Below, piece by piece: positions 12,159 through 22,689 of a stretch of 64,000 nt of DNA (positions are counted from its first letter, which is position 1; every line of letters starts with the position of its first letter). A model generated the notes under the pieces. The model saw nothing but the letters and a program-made list of their open reading frames with translations, had not been told where the DNA came from and made no database searches. Position numbers and translations under genes: made by a program. The stretch is taken from contig MU128910.1 of assembly GCA_014904985.1 (NCBI GenBank), positions 199,640-263,639 of the forward strand. Reading direction: 5' to 3'. The stretch comes from Hydnum rufescens UP504 (Eukaryota > Basidiomycota > Agaricomycetes > Cantharellales > Hydnaceae).

Positions 12159-12683
12159 TTAATGCGCACGACGGGATTCCGCGATAATGGTAGACAGCTC
12201 TTCGAGCTTGCGCTTAGAGCGCAGAAGCGTGCCAAGCTGTAAAATAGTTGCGTGAAATGCGTATGTTAGGCACTGGATAAGCTGGATGATTTTATGGGGG
12301 GTTGGGGGATCACGTACTCTCTTCTTTGTCAATTTTCGCGCCTTCTTGTCCTATCAGAAGTACACAATTAAGCTGGAATTCCACCAAACGGATTGAGGCA
12401 GGAGACTTCCAAGTAATGATACGTACCTTGCTGTTTCGGAGCAATTCCATCACCCGGCGCTCGTATGGAGCATAGCCGGCCACTTCGCGAACGATTGACT
12501 GCACCAGCTTTTGCTTTGGCGACCGAATGCCCTTCCGGTGACTTGGCTTCGCAGCCTTTTCGATGGGAGTTGTGGGGTGTCCCTTGTTAGCGCCAACGCG
12601 GAGGTCTACATCATCGGGTCATGAAGGGTTAAACGGCTTCTGAGCGCTGACGGAGGCGCTCGCCACTCACTTGTGCGAACCAT
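12159..12683 (-). CDS. RPL36: 60S ribosomal protein eL36
   Basis: Component of the large ribosomal subunit. Four exons assemble exactly: 12671-12683 (MVRT plus one base), 12427-12605, 12318-12350 and 12159-12236, giving 100 residues with all phases consistent. The protein reads MVRTNLRVGANKGHPTTPIE, then SIVREVAGYAPYERRVMELL, RNSKDKKARKLTKKR and LGTLLRSKRKLEELSTIIAE to the end SRRAH. This matches eL36 along its whole length, including the APYE motif and basic C-terminal helix. The tiny first exon of 13 nt is usual for ribosomal protein genes. Confidence 0.97.
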
Positions 12684-13792
12684 TTTGTCTTGAGTTTGTC
12701 GGAAGCAAATTGGAGCGGCCTTTCCCGATAAACTATGCAGCTGAGTGACCGTACCCATCGCTTGGTTCAGACTAGGTTGATGATGATGAGATACTGTACT
12801 ACCTGTGTTCGATTGTATTTCACGGGTTCGAGGGGCCCATGGTCCACCTTTGATATTCATGAATTATGTTCTCTGGCTTCCTCTGACGCCGCCAGGAAAG
12901 CTGTATGAAGGGTCCGCTCAGGGGCAGGCATCCATGACGAGCCTCGACATACAGGGTGCGGATATCACTGCGTTTTGACTCTTTCTTTCTTCTTGTTGCC
13001 TTCTGAGTGTTTCGACGACCAACCAAGGCCTTGCTTGTTTTTAATGCCCGTCTCTCAACACCCTGGCGATGGTTTATGGTTGCCTCGTGTCTTCAGGTGC
13101 TGCATCGTGGCACCCAGATCAGAATGACCGTCACCTGCCTATTAGGGATTTTGGGGGCCCTGCTGTTTGGGGAGGACAGGGATGGAGATTGTTTGAATTT
13201 GGAGACTAGCTTGTGGCTTCACCCTGTCCTCCCTCCTTCACCAAGTACCTGGACTACCGTACTCAAATGATAACAGTCTCCATGGTATACACATGACCTA
13301 TTGCCTTTCTGTGACTTCAAAGTTGCTCTGTCGTTCTGTAGCCTTCATAATATCAGCCGGTAATTATCCGCAAGGAGTTATAAAACCCAACATTTGTTGC
13401 GATTGATCATGATATGAGAGGGTTGTTCTTTCATAGGCTGCAAGTGGCCGGTAATTGCTGCTGTATGTGCATGCCCTTGAAGGTCAAATTTAGGCTTTGG
13501 TTCGCATTCTCCCCTTAACACTACTTGTTTAGGAATCTCGTTAGATTACTACCATAAAAGGTTGTGGCATCATCGTAAACTTGGGAAGACAAATCATGGC
13601 ATGGAGAGGAATGGGGTTCCCAAAGTCGTGCAGTACGTGCCACAGTGTAGGGATCGAGCCTGATCTCGGCATATTATGAAGGGCTCTGGTGGTGGTGTGC
13701 AAGGAAATTGCCATTAGAAAACATATGAAAACGTCAGAAATGCTCGCTTGAACTTGACTCCTGCTTCTATCTTCTTCTTCGAATTCGCACCT
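12684..13792. other. Divergent intergenic region RPL36 / Argonaute
   Basis: About 1.1 kb without a supported gene, holding the promoters of RPL36 (minus) and of the Argonaute gene (plus). Short open frames lack protein-like features. Confidence 0.45.
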
Positions 13793-16700
13793 ATGCCTCC
13801 TAAACAATATATCCCTGTCACCGCCCTCTGCTGGTCCTCCCATCAGTACCATCGGTGTGCGTCGCCCAGGGTATGCTCGAAATCTGCGACGCCTCCTGGC
13901 GTTGATCTGACTCGAGTTCGAATGTCACAGATTCGGTAGTGCGGGAAAACCGATTCGTGTCAAGACCAACCACTTCGTCGCTGAAATCCCCACGGCGGTG
14001 ATTTCGCACTACGATGGTATGTCGAGTCACGACCAGGCGCCTTCAGTCAGTCACTGATTAATCCCGTGTTCTTTCCATTGTTTGTGTCCAGTGGGTAAGT
14101 GCTTCTTCGTTTAGTGATCTTGCTAATCGCGAGTACTGATGCCTCTGTAACAGTGATTCTGCCCTCTGAGAAGGCCCTTCCCGCCCGACTAAATGTCGAG
14201 ATCATAACCACACTCCAGACGAAGATCGCGCCCCAGGTTTTCACACCCCGCGCTGTCTATGATGGACGCAAGAACCTTTTCGCTGCTCGTGAGCTTCCCT
14301 TCGGTCAGATGGGTGAAGTACGCATGCATCTCGCTCCCTGGTCCATCAACTGGACAACTGATGTCATTGTTCCCAGTTTGAAGTCACACTTTCTGGCCAG
14401 GCCCGAGGGCCCCGGGCCCGCCACTCTCTCCGTCCCGTCCGGTGGTAAGGGCCCCAAAGTCTACAGAGTCCGCCTCCAGAAGGTGGCAGAAATAAATCCA
14501 GAGTTTGTACCCCCCTTGTGTCTGCCTGATGCCACCCAATCCCCTAACCTTGATTCCTTGGAATCGATTTTCACCAGAACCCTCTCCCGATTCCTTGCTG
14601 GCAAGCAATCGCACGACAACTCGGTCCTAACTGCGATCACCGCCCTGAATGTCGTTATTCGAATGGAGCCCACGATGTTTGTTTTCTTCTCTCTCCTTTG
14701 TACTCCAGATAACTAACATGATCCACCCCCACTCTTTCTCCAGTAAGTGGCCTTTCAACGTGCGATCATTTTTCACCGATCGTGAGACGAAGGACATTGG
14801 AGCCGGGCTCGTTCTCTGGCGTGGTTACTTTCAGTCAGTGTTTCCTTGATTTATCTACTTCCCGGTTTCCCAGATGATTGGGGTAGTATGCGATAGTTTT
14901 TGACTCCATTGGTTACATCACTGTTTAGATCGGCTCGCCCTGCTCTGGGAAGGATGTTGATTAACATCGATATTAGTACTGGAACAATGTAGGTATCAAT
15001 AGCTCCTGGCTTCCCCTTTCAGTATATCCCTTGTCTTTCAATCCTCCTAGATCTTCACCTCTCTGACCCCACGCCACATCTACTAGGTTTAAACCAGGCC
15101 CACTCATTGAAGTTTGCCTTGATTTTTTCGGCTTTCCGGGACAGACAAAGCGTCTCCAGCCTCGACATGGCTTTCCAGACCGCGAACGACTCCGTTTATC
15201 TCGCTTCTTGGCTGGGCTGCGCGTCACCACGCGCCACGCGGATCCCTCAGGCAGGACGTCTGGGGGTTTGCCTCGTGTCATCAAGAAGTTGAGCGATAAG
15301 GGGGCCCAGGATATGCGTTTCGCTCTCCGCGAAGGCGGCAGTAAAACCGTTGCTGCTTATTTCAAAGAGACGTATAACATCACCCTACAATTCCCTGATA
15401 TAATCTGTATCGAGGTGAGACGATTCATTATTGTAGGGATTTCTCCGTGCTAATATTTTTGGACATAGGTTGGCTCGGGCGCGCTTATCCCCATAGAACT
15501 TTGCGATGTCCCTCCCGGACAGATCATGCGGCGTCAAGTCCCGCCTGAGAAGACCAAAGAAGTACTTGAGTTCGCCACCAAGAAGCCCTCGGATCGTCTG
15601 CAGAGCATCGTCAATGGTCTCCAGGTTCGTGCATCACTATTAGGACACCTCAGCAACGTTGCCCTGCGCGGGTGGAGTCCTTGTCCTGACAGTTTTCTGC
15701 TCCAGGTATTGTCATATGGCCAGTCGGAGTATGTTCGACAATTTGGCATGACCGTTGATCGTGCGTATTGGCTTTGGATCATTGCGTAACTAGACTGAAC
15801 CTACGTTTCCCGGTATTGTGTCATCAGGTGACGGGGCGGGACCCCTTGAAATTAGTGGGCGAGTACTTCCGGCGCCTACTTTGAAATATGGAGCCGGCAG
15901 TCGCGAAGCCAGTATTGTCCCAAGGGATGGTGCATGGAATATGGTCGGCAAGAAGTTTTTCCAACCGTGCACAATTGTGGGCTGGTGTGTTGTTATCTTT
16001 GAGAGGCAACAGCGTTTCCCCGAGCAAGCCTGCCAGGATATGATCCAGGGCCTGATAAGGAGCACGCAAGAAGTCGGTACGTCAAGCGTTGTTCACGATT
16101 GATGTTTAGACCCTCACATAGATTTGTTCTCGATTCCCCAGGTATTCAAGGTTTAGATGCTCAACCACTGATTAGATATGAAAATGGACAAGGCGATATT
16201 ACTGGTGTACGTACGTTTCTAGGCTTTTTTGAAAGCTTTGTGCTCATCATTTGCTCTTGACGGTTCCATAGGCAATGCGTGCCGTCGGCATGCAATTTCA
16301 CAGTGTGAAAAAGGCCTTCCCTTCTCTCATGGTTGTCATACTTCCAGAATCCGCCACGGATATCTACACCGCTGTCAAGCAGTGAGCTTTATTACTAGTT
16401 CTATTCTTGTCCAATGTCATTGCTCATTGTGGATCATGATACCTTTTCCGGAAGCTTCGGCGATATCCAAGTATGTTAGTTTGATCGTTCTCAGAAAATA
16501 TCGTCCTTACGCATTTCCTGATCAACAGACCGGTGTCGCCACGCAGTGCTTGAAGAGTTCAAAGTGCTTCAGAGCGAAGCCTCAGTATTACGCCAATGTT
16601 TGTTTAAAGTGAGTTGTTTCTTGGACGCCGTATTCACAAATCATCTGATGTTGCTTTTGTAGGATTAATGTGAAGTTGGGCGGTATTAATACTGTGCCTG

Positions 16701-17934
16701 ATCCCCGCTCGGTCCCATTCCTTACGGACCCAGCCAATCCCACGGTCGTTATGGGTGCCGATGTTATCCACCCTGCTCCCGGCTCAGATGGTCGTCCCTC
16801 GTTCACAAGTGTGGTCGGAAATGTCGATTCGGACACGTCCAAATACATCGCCACCACCCATGTCCAAACCTCCAGGCAAGAGATGATCGAGGATCTCGAG
16901 GAGATGACTACTGTGGGTTACCTCTTTCTTTCGTTCCGCTGCTGATGGTATAATCTAATAACAATATTTTGACAGTTCATCCTTTCGAAGTATATTGGCT
17001 ACCGCAAGCAGAGGGAGAAGAAACCGAACTTCAACCCTAAGCGCATTATTTTCTACCGAGACGGAGTGTCTGAAGGTCAATTCAGGACTGTTCTCGAAAC
17101 GGAAGTCCCACGTATCAAAGGTGTGTGTTCATCGCTGTTGCGTGTTTTTATCTTGGGCCTGACATCGGTTCATTAGCTGCCTGTCAGAAGCTTGGAATAA
17201 ATCCAATGCCTAAGATTACCGTCATCGTCGTCGGGAAACGCCATCATGTTCGGTTCTTTCCTCATCCGAATCAGGCCGACCGATCGGGTAACTGTCCTGC
17301 TGGGACCGTTATTGATCGGGAAGTCACTAATCCTGCCGAGTTTGGTGAGTTCAAAATGCTTTTGATGGAGGTTTCTCTTACGCAGATGGATATGATTAGA
17401 TTTTTATTTGCAATCTCACGGAGGACTGCTTGGGACCTCGCGCCCTGCACATTACAACGTGGTACGTCGGGTGTGATGTCGAGCTGATGTCCATTTGTTG
17501 ATTTTGGGCTCTTCGCACAATTGCAGCTATTGGACGAGAACCAATTCCAGCCGGATGGTTTGCAACAACTCTCGTTCGCTCTTTGCCATGTATATGCTCG
17601 ATCCACCCGTTCTGTCTCTATTCCGGCCCCCGTCTATTGTATGGTTGCATCATTGTTCGCTCTGAGGCCTGGCTGACAGAACTCCGACATGTAGATGCTG
17701 ATATCGTCTGCGCTCGAGCCAAGAATCACGTAAGCGATCGTTTTCACAATTCTCTCTATGGGAGCTGTATGCTGAGGCACCCTCTTGCTTTAGTACGATC
17801 CGAAACAGTCGCTGGAATTCTCGGAGGAAGCATCACAGATATCGGGTCACCAGGCTGCCGTTAGCCTGGATAAATTCCGGGTTGGGTTCAAGCCACTTCA
17901 TAATATTACCCAACTTACGATGTACTTTTCGTAA
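13793..17934 (+). CDS. Argonaute (QDE-2/AGO family), predicted slicer-competent
   Basis: Small-RNA-guided effector of RNA silencing. After an uncertain N-terminus (MPPKQYIP, then [18 protein letters not shown] in a neighbouring frame) come [20 protein letters not shown], the N domain, DUF1785 ([28 protein letters not shown]), and PAZ ending in [23 protein letters not shown] follows. PIWI spans about 16670-17934 with [64 protein letters not shown] and the end LTMYFS. The four catalytic positions are D (GADV), E (RQEMIEDL), D (YRDG) and D (YYADIV), a DEDD tetrad. At least 15 short introns are needed. A 3-nt micro-exon at 14092-14094 fits best. A frame problem remains at about 13815, so the start is uncertain. 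Confidence 0.93.
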
Positions 17935-18211
17935 TACGCACATTGCGCACATTCTTTTCTACTTCCCGCCATTGTCTAACTCCAGCTGCCGTCGTACTTG
18001 ATCATCTGTTTTGTTGCCCTCTTTCGCCCAATCCATGTGTCTGAGCCTTCTTTCCTATGATGTCGTGATTCCTTCCGCATGTCTTCCCTTGTTCTTCACC
18101 TTTGCTCTTCACCTTACTGTATTTTAACACTATCCATGAATCAAACCAAGAGTGACAACGGTGAGAGCGGAGTGGATGGAGGAAGATGAGCAACAAAAGG
18201 TGAAAAACAAG
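17935..18211. other. Intergenic between Argonaute and tRNA-His
   Basis: Pyrimidine-rich spacer with no supported gene. It contains the Argonaute 3' end and the 3' flank of the tRNA. Confidence 0.4.
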
Positions 18212-18292
18212 TGTCACTACCAGGAATCGAACCTGGATCGCCACGGACAAGTTGTCCACAACGTGGCGTCTTAACCATTGGACGATGGTGAC
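18212..18292 (-). tRNA. tRNA-His (GTG) with about 9-nt intron
   Basis: The minus strand folds as a tRNA. The anticodon arm CCACG/CGTGG encloses TT-GTG-G, then an intron of about ACAACTTGT. The T arm is CCAGG-TTCGATT-CCTGG. The acceptor GTCACCA pairs with TAGTGAC apart from one C-A mismatch. A G lies just 5' of the acceptor, where tRNA-His carries G-1. No CCA is encoded, as expected in eukaryotes. A second copy with the same exon sequence but a different intron lies at 33332-33413. Confidence 0.92.
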
Positions 18293-18352
18293 CCCGATTC
18301 CAAGAAGCTCTCAATGCCAATTTGAGGTCTTCTGCGTGCTGCGGAGCACGCG

Positions 18353-18406
18353 ACGCGTGTTGATGGACGTTGCTGGACACGACGCGTGTTGCCGGCCAGG
18401 ACGCGT
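18353..18406. promoter_or_regulatory. Three ACGCGT (MCB-like) boxes upstream of the hydrolase
   Basis: ACGCGT occurs at 18353-18358, 18382-18387 and 18401-18406, each inside a GACGCGTG word, 160-215 bp before the ATG at 18568. ACGCGT is the MluI cell-cycle box bound by MBF in yeasts. The three copies could equally be a decayed tandem repeat in a GC-rich stretch. Function is inference. Confidence 0.4.
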
Positions 18407-18567
18407 GGTGCCGGCCGGCCGCGGATCAGATTGTATTGAGCACTGGCATTTATTATGCAAGCCAGAGGCGTCACCCCTGCATCCCAGATTGCACGTTGTC
18501 TCCTCTCCTCTCTCCCTGTTCTCCCTTGCGTCGAATCAACATATATCGCCTGAGATCGCTCGCTACC

Positions 18568-20322
18568 ATGGCCTCTATCGACGGCTCAGTCTCCAGCACC
18601 GCCCATTCCATGGCATCGAATATCAAGCCCTCACGCGAGATCCCAAGCACGACACTGGGTAGGCCGTTTGCCTCTTGCACAGTCTCTTCTACTCCGATCT
18701 CCTTCCTGACGATGGTCCGGATGTGATTCAGAGAGCTTCAAGTTCTGGTGGGGGTCCAATGATAAGGCAGGAGCGATGAGTGAAGACAGGCTATTTTCCC
18801 GACTACCCTTCTACACCCCATCGTGGGACAAGAACTCCACTCCTTCTGGGGACATCACGGCTTCCGTGTCTAAAGTCGAGCTATCCACGCCTAAGCGGTT
18901 TCTCAATACCCTATCCATTCTTCCAACTTTATCGGACAAGGATAATTCTGCGTCTGCGCATACGCAAGCTCCGGTGCCATCAGCCACCGTTGTCCTTCCG
19001 GGTTACGGAGCTGGGATCGGCTTCTTTTATTTAAACTTCCCAAGTCTGGCTTCGTGGGTACGTCGCCGACGGACACCTGTTTATGCTGTCGATTGGTTGG
19101 GAATGGGCCGCAGTGCCCGGGTCCCGTTCTCCGTCAAAGCGAAGCGGGAGGATAATGTGGGACGAGCTACTGAAGCTGAGGCTTTCTTCATCGATGCGCT
19201 CGAGGAATGGCGCATCAAGCAAGGTTTGGAGCAGATGGCACTGATCGGACATTCTCTCGGTGCGTGGCGGTTTCCTTGGTTCTTTATCCAAGCATCGAGG
19301 CGGGGAGATGTGCAGCTGATGTCATCCCGTGAATATTGGTACAGGGGCTTATCTTTCGGCCGCTTACGCACTGCGTTACCCTGACCGCGTCTCGCGGCTC
19401 ATCCTTCTCTCGCCATGCGGTATTCCTCAGAACAAGGACGCAATGGACGCGGACTCAGAATCCAATGACTCTGACTCGGTGAACGCACCTTCAATTCGAT
19501 CATCATCAGTAGACTCTGCAACACGCCAGGAGATTAAGAATCAACGAGCGGCCTTCAAAGCCAGGAGGAAGGATTTTGCCCAGAACCCGAACAAAGTTTT
19601 GCGATTTTTCTTCTGGGCATGGGAAACAGGATTGAGTCCGTTCCAGTTTGTCCGGTCGACACTCTTTTGGGGCCCCATGCTCGTCGGGAGGTACTCTTCG
19701 CGGCGATTCCCTCATTTACCAGAGGAAGACGTGCGGGATCTCCATGAATACCTTTGGCATATCACTTCAGCCAAGGGGTCAGGCGAATACAGCATATGTG
19801 AGTGTTTCGTCTCTGTCTCGACTCCTCGTCTGGGTTGTCCGACTTACTTGACAATATGTTCGGCCTCTGCTATTCCAAAGCCCATATCCTTACACCATCC
19901 ATAGGCGCATACGCACGATACCCCCTTGTCGAACGAATCGACAAACTCAAAGTCCCAGTCACCTTTGTTTGTACGTAGAGACCCCGTCTTCTTTTTCTCT
20001 CCGCGTGCCGTCCAACCCGCCAGCGCACTCACACTCCACTTGGATGCTGTAGATGGCGACCACGACTGGATGGACCCTGAAGGAGGACGCGAGAGCGTGA
20101 AGAGACTCAAAGCTGCATCAAATCCCGACGCAAATATATACGTCGTCAAGGACGCCGGCCATCATGGTAATCGTTTCTGCCCAGCCGGCCGTTATTCGTT
20201 CGTTCGTTACTTGACGCCCCCTTTTTTTTCTTCTAGTTTACCTTGACAACCCATCTGTCGTCGATGAACTCATCCTTCGCGAGCTAGACCGCGTTCCCCA
20301 ACGCCCCTCAACGCCCGTCTAA
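18568..20322 (+). CDS. Alpha/beta hydrolase, CLD1/ABHD4-ABHD5 type (lipid acyl-hydrolase/acyltransferase)
   Basis: Probable lipid hydrolase of the cardiolipin deacylase / CGI-58 group. Six exons fit exactly: 18568-18658, 18732-19259, 19345-19797, 19881-19970, 20053-20166 and 20237-20322 (453 residues). Landmarks are ESFKFWWGSNDK, VVLPGYGAGIGFFYLNF (oxyanion region), PVYAVDWLGMGRSARVPF, the nucleophile elbow GHSLGAYLSAAYALRYPDRV, the cap helices with KVLRFFFWAWETGLSPFQFV, HILTPSIGAYARYPLVERID, then YGDHDWMDP with the acid residue and GHHVYLDNP. The last gives the H-x4-D motif of this family's acyltransferase members. Low-complexity Ser/Asp stretches sit near residues 270-300. Localisation (mitochondrion or lipid droplet) is not shown by the sequence. 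Confidence 0.9.
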
Positions 20323-22520
20323 TCATGCATGCTAGAGACCAAGGTCACTTCGCTTCATTTCACACTCAGATACCTACTATTATTCCGAAGGACAGTAATA
20401 TTTCCTGTAGTCACGCTATTCATTCATAGAATTGCAGTATTGTTTATACCCTACCCCTTTCTCGTGCCCCGTGCGTGCCCGAATGTGGTGGTGTTGCCTC
20501 CTGACTTGATGGTGGGTGACAGACGAGGATTATCTGATCTGCTTGGCGATTTGTTAGGGAGAGACAAGTCCGGGGCTGGCGCATCGAACGCGGGGGGATG
20601 TGTACGGATATGGTCGGTGGCTTTGATCTATCTAGACTCATAAGATTGCGGACACAAGGAGTGCTGATAACCCGCCAGGGCGTACGAGAAAGCTGTAAAC
20701 GAGTCACAAGGGGCGACGATGAAGACGATGGCAAACGAGAAAGAAAGACAAGAGGTGACGGGGCGAAGAGAGGGAGAAAGGATTAGTGCCTGTCAGTGGT
20801 TCCTCAGAATTTTCTTTGCGGCCGGAGGGTCTCATTCGTTCGGAAATCATTGGCAGACATACATCCTATGTGAATGTCAGCGAGCCTGCAACTGAAGAAC
20901 GACACCGGTCCTCTGGTATTAGTGGATAAGGTACACCCCCCCGTGCCAGTGATTCGGATTCGTGGGGATTAATGTACATACACGGCTGTACAGGGAAACT
21001 CGAAACGATCGAACGAAAATGATCGGGTACATGGAAAACCAGAGGAAGGGCGGAGAGTGCGAGGTGAGGGGGGAGGGGCCGAAGAGATTCCCCCCGCGAA
21101 CGACCGTTAGTGATTTTAGCCTTGGTCATACAGGTCCTGTGTGGCGAGAATTAAATCATTAACACTTGAAAGTAGGGAACAGGACTTGCATAGTACCGTT
21201 CAGGCCCCATCGTGAGCGCTGACCTGGACGTCGAACCGGACCTCGATCGGCGGGTCGACGTGAACCTCGGTGTGCACATCGACCCTCACCTCGATATGGT
21301 GAGTGGTCGACGGGAGATACAGGTCTCTGAGCTTCAGCCACTTGAATTCTAGGTACGAATGGAATTCATGGGCAAGCGACAGATTCGAAGCGGTTCTGGT
21401 CAAGGATCGGTGCGAGTGACGCCGGCGACATCTAAGGGGAGGCAAGGTCAGAATAACAGGGGGTGTGGCGGCATATAGAAGGCCCGCAGGGTGCTCAGAA
21501 GTGAAGGTGGTACTGACTGTTCTAGGTATTGACGGCGTGTCCACGACATTGGAAGATGATGGATGTTGTTAACGGTGAGGGGGAAAGGTGGGGTTGGAAC
21601 GAAAAGAACGGGGAAATCTCCCACGATTTATACCTACGAAATATGAGGGGGGACTTGAACATCACATCAAGTCTGAAGCGTATAAACGGGGGGGAGTTCA
21701 TTCCATCAGGGGGTTGACAAATATTGATCAATAATGAGTACCGGAGAGCCTCCTCCACGTCCACCCCCACCCCCCACGAAAAATTAGTGGCTTGGGCGGC
21801 ATACATAGGATCAAGATCTCGGTCTTATCGAAAGTTTTCCCCAGGAGGTAGGATGAAACGTCGCCACCCGATGCCATGAAGCACTCCAATATCACCTGGG
21901 AAGAATTGGGGGGAGATAAGATCGAAATATATTGGAGCTGGGGTTGGATAATAGAAGTGGAATGTGTCTTCATTCGAGTTTGGATCGGCGGACCACCCTG
22001 TGCCTTCATTATTATTACTTAATTGTATTTCGCAAGCATCTGGACTATATGTATTGTAGTAAAGTGGTTAAGGACGCTGCGCACGATGCTGAAGAGACTA
22101 TACCGCTGAGCCAGACGCGTTAGGGAAATGAGATTGGTCTTTTTTGTTGGCTAGTCTCGGACAAGAGGGGATTCGAGAATTAGGGCCACACGTGGGAGTT
22201 GTAAGTGCTAAGGGAGTGTGAAGGTCGATTATGCGCCCAGACGATCATATCGAGAAAGAGATATCCAAAATACCCAACTTGCCGCCCGATCGCGGTACAT
22301 TTCCTGAGGGCGGTCAGATACGGATGCGAGGACATCATTGGCGCTCAGGAGAGGCCACATATCCTCATTAGTGAACGCTACAATATAAAATGATATCCTC
22401 CCCTTGATTATCAAGCGAGCGTGAGAAGATTCGGCGGATTGGAGAGCCCAAGATGGGATACATATAAAAGTGTCCTTATATTTGTTGGCGAGCCCAGGCT
22501 CGCTCTATAATATTTACAAG
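20323..22520. other. 2.2 kb with no recognised gene
   Basis: Only short frames are open. A minus-strand frame at 21200-21544 ends in alternating charged/hydrophobic residues (IEVRVDVHTEVHVDPPIEV), and a minus-strand ATG at about 21882 opens MASGGDVSSYLLGKTFDKTE before reaching a G-rich tract. These could belong to one unrecognised multi-exon minus-strand gene at about 21200-21900, but I could not join them. Confidence 0.3.
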
Positions 22521-22613
22521 AGATCAGAGGAAATACATCAAAGTATGAGAATGTAGTGCCCGTAATACTGATAAGAAAAAGGTGGAATGTTCTCGGCGGG
22601 TCTCGGACAGCCT

Positions 22614-22659
22614 GTCCAGATTTCCGAGTGTGCTGGGTGGTACATCATTACTAAAGGGC
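22614..22659. repeat. 46-bp direct repeat, copy 1, at the copia 3' side
   Basis: TGTCCAGATTTCCGAGTGTG and the following bases through ACTAAAGGG recur with few changes at 24637-24682, on the other side of the copia remnant. Both copies encode, on the minus strand, FSN-[DA]-VP-x-x-TLGNLD. Confidence 0.7.
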
Positions 22660-22689
22660 TTGTCTCCAGTTTCGCTCCAAATAGGGGTC

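Noticed and set aside
11645..12235. 196-codon minus-strand frame
   Set aside because: It overlaps the true last exon of RPL36 in a different frame and lacks recognisable motifs.
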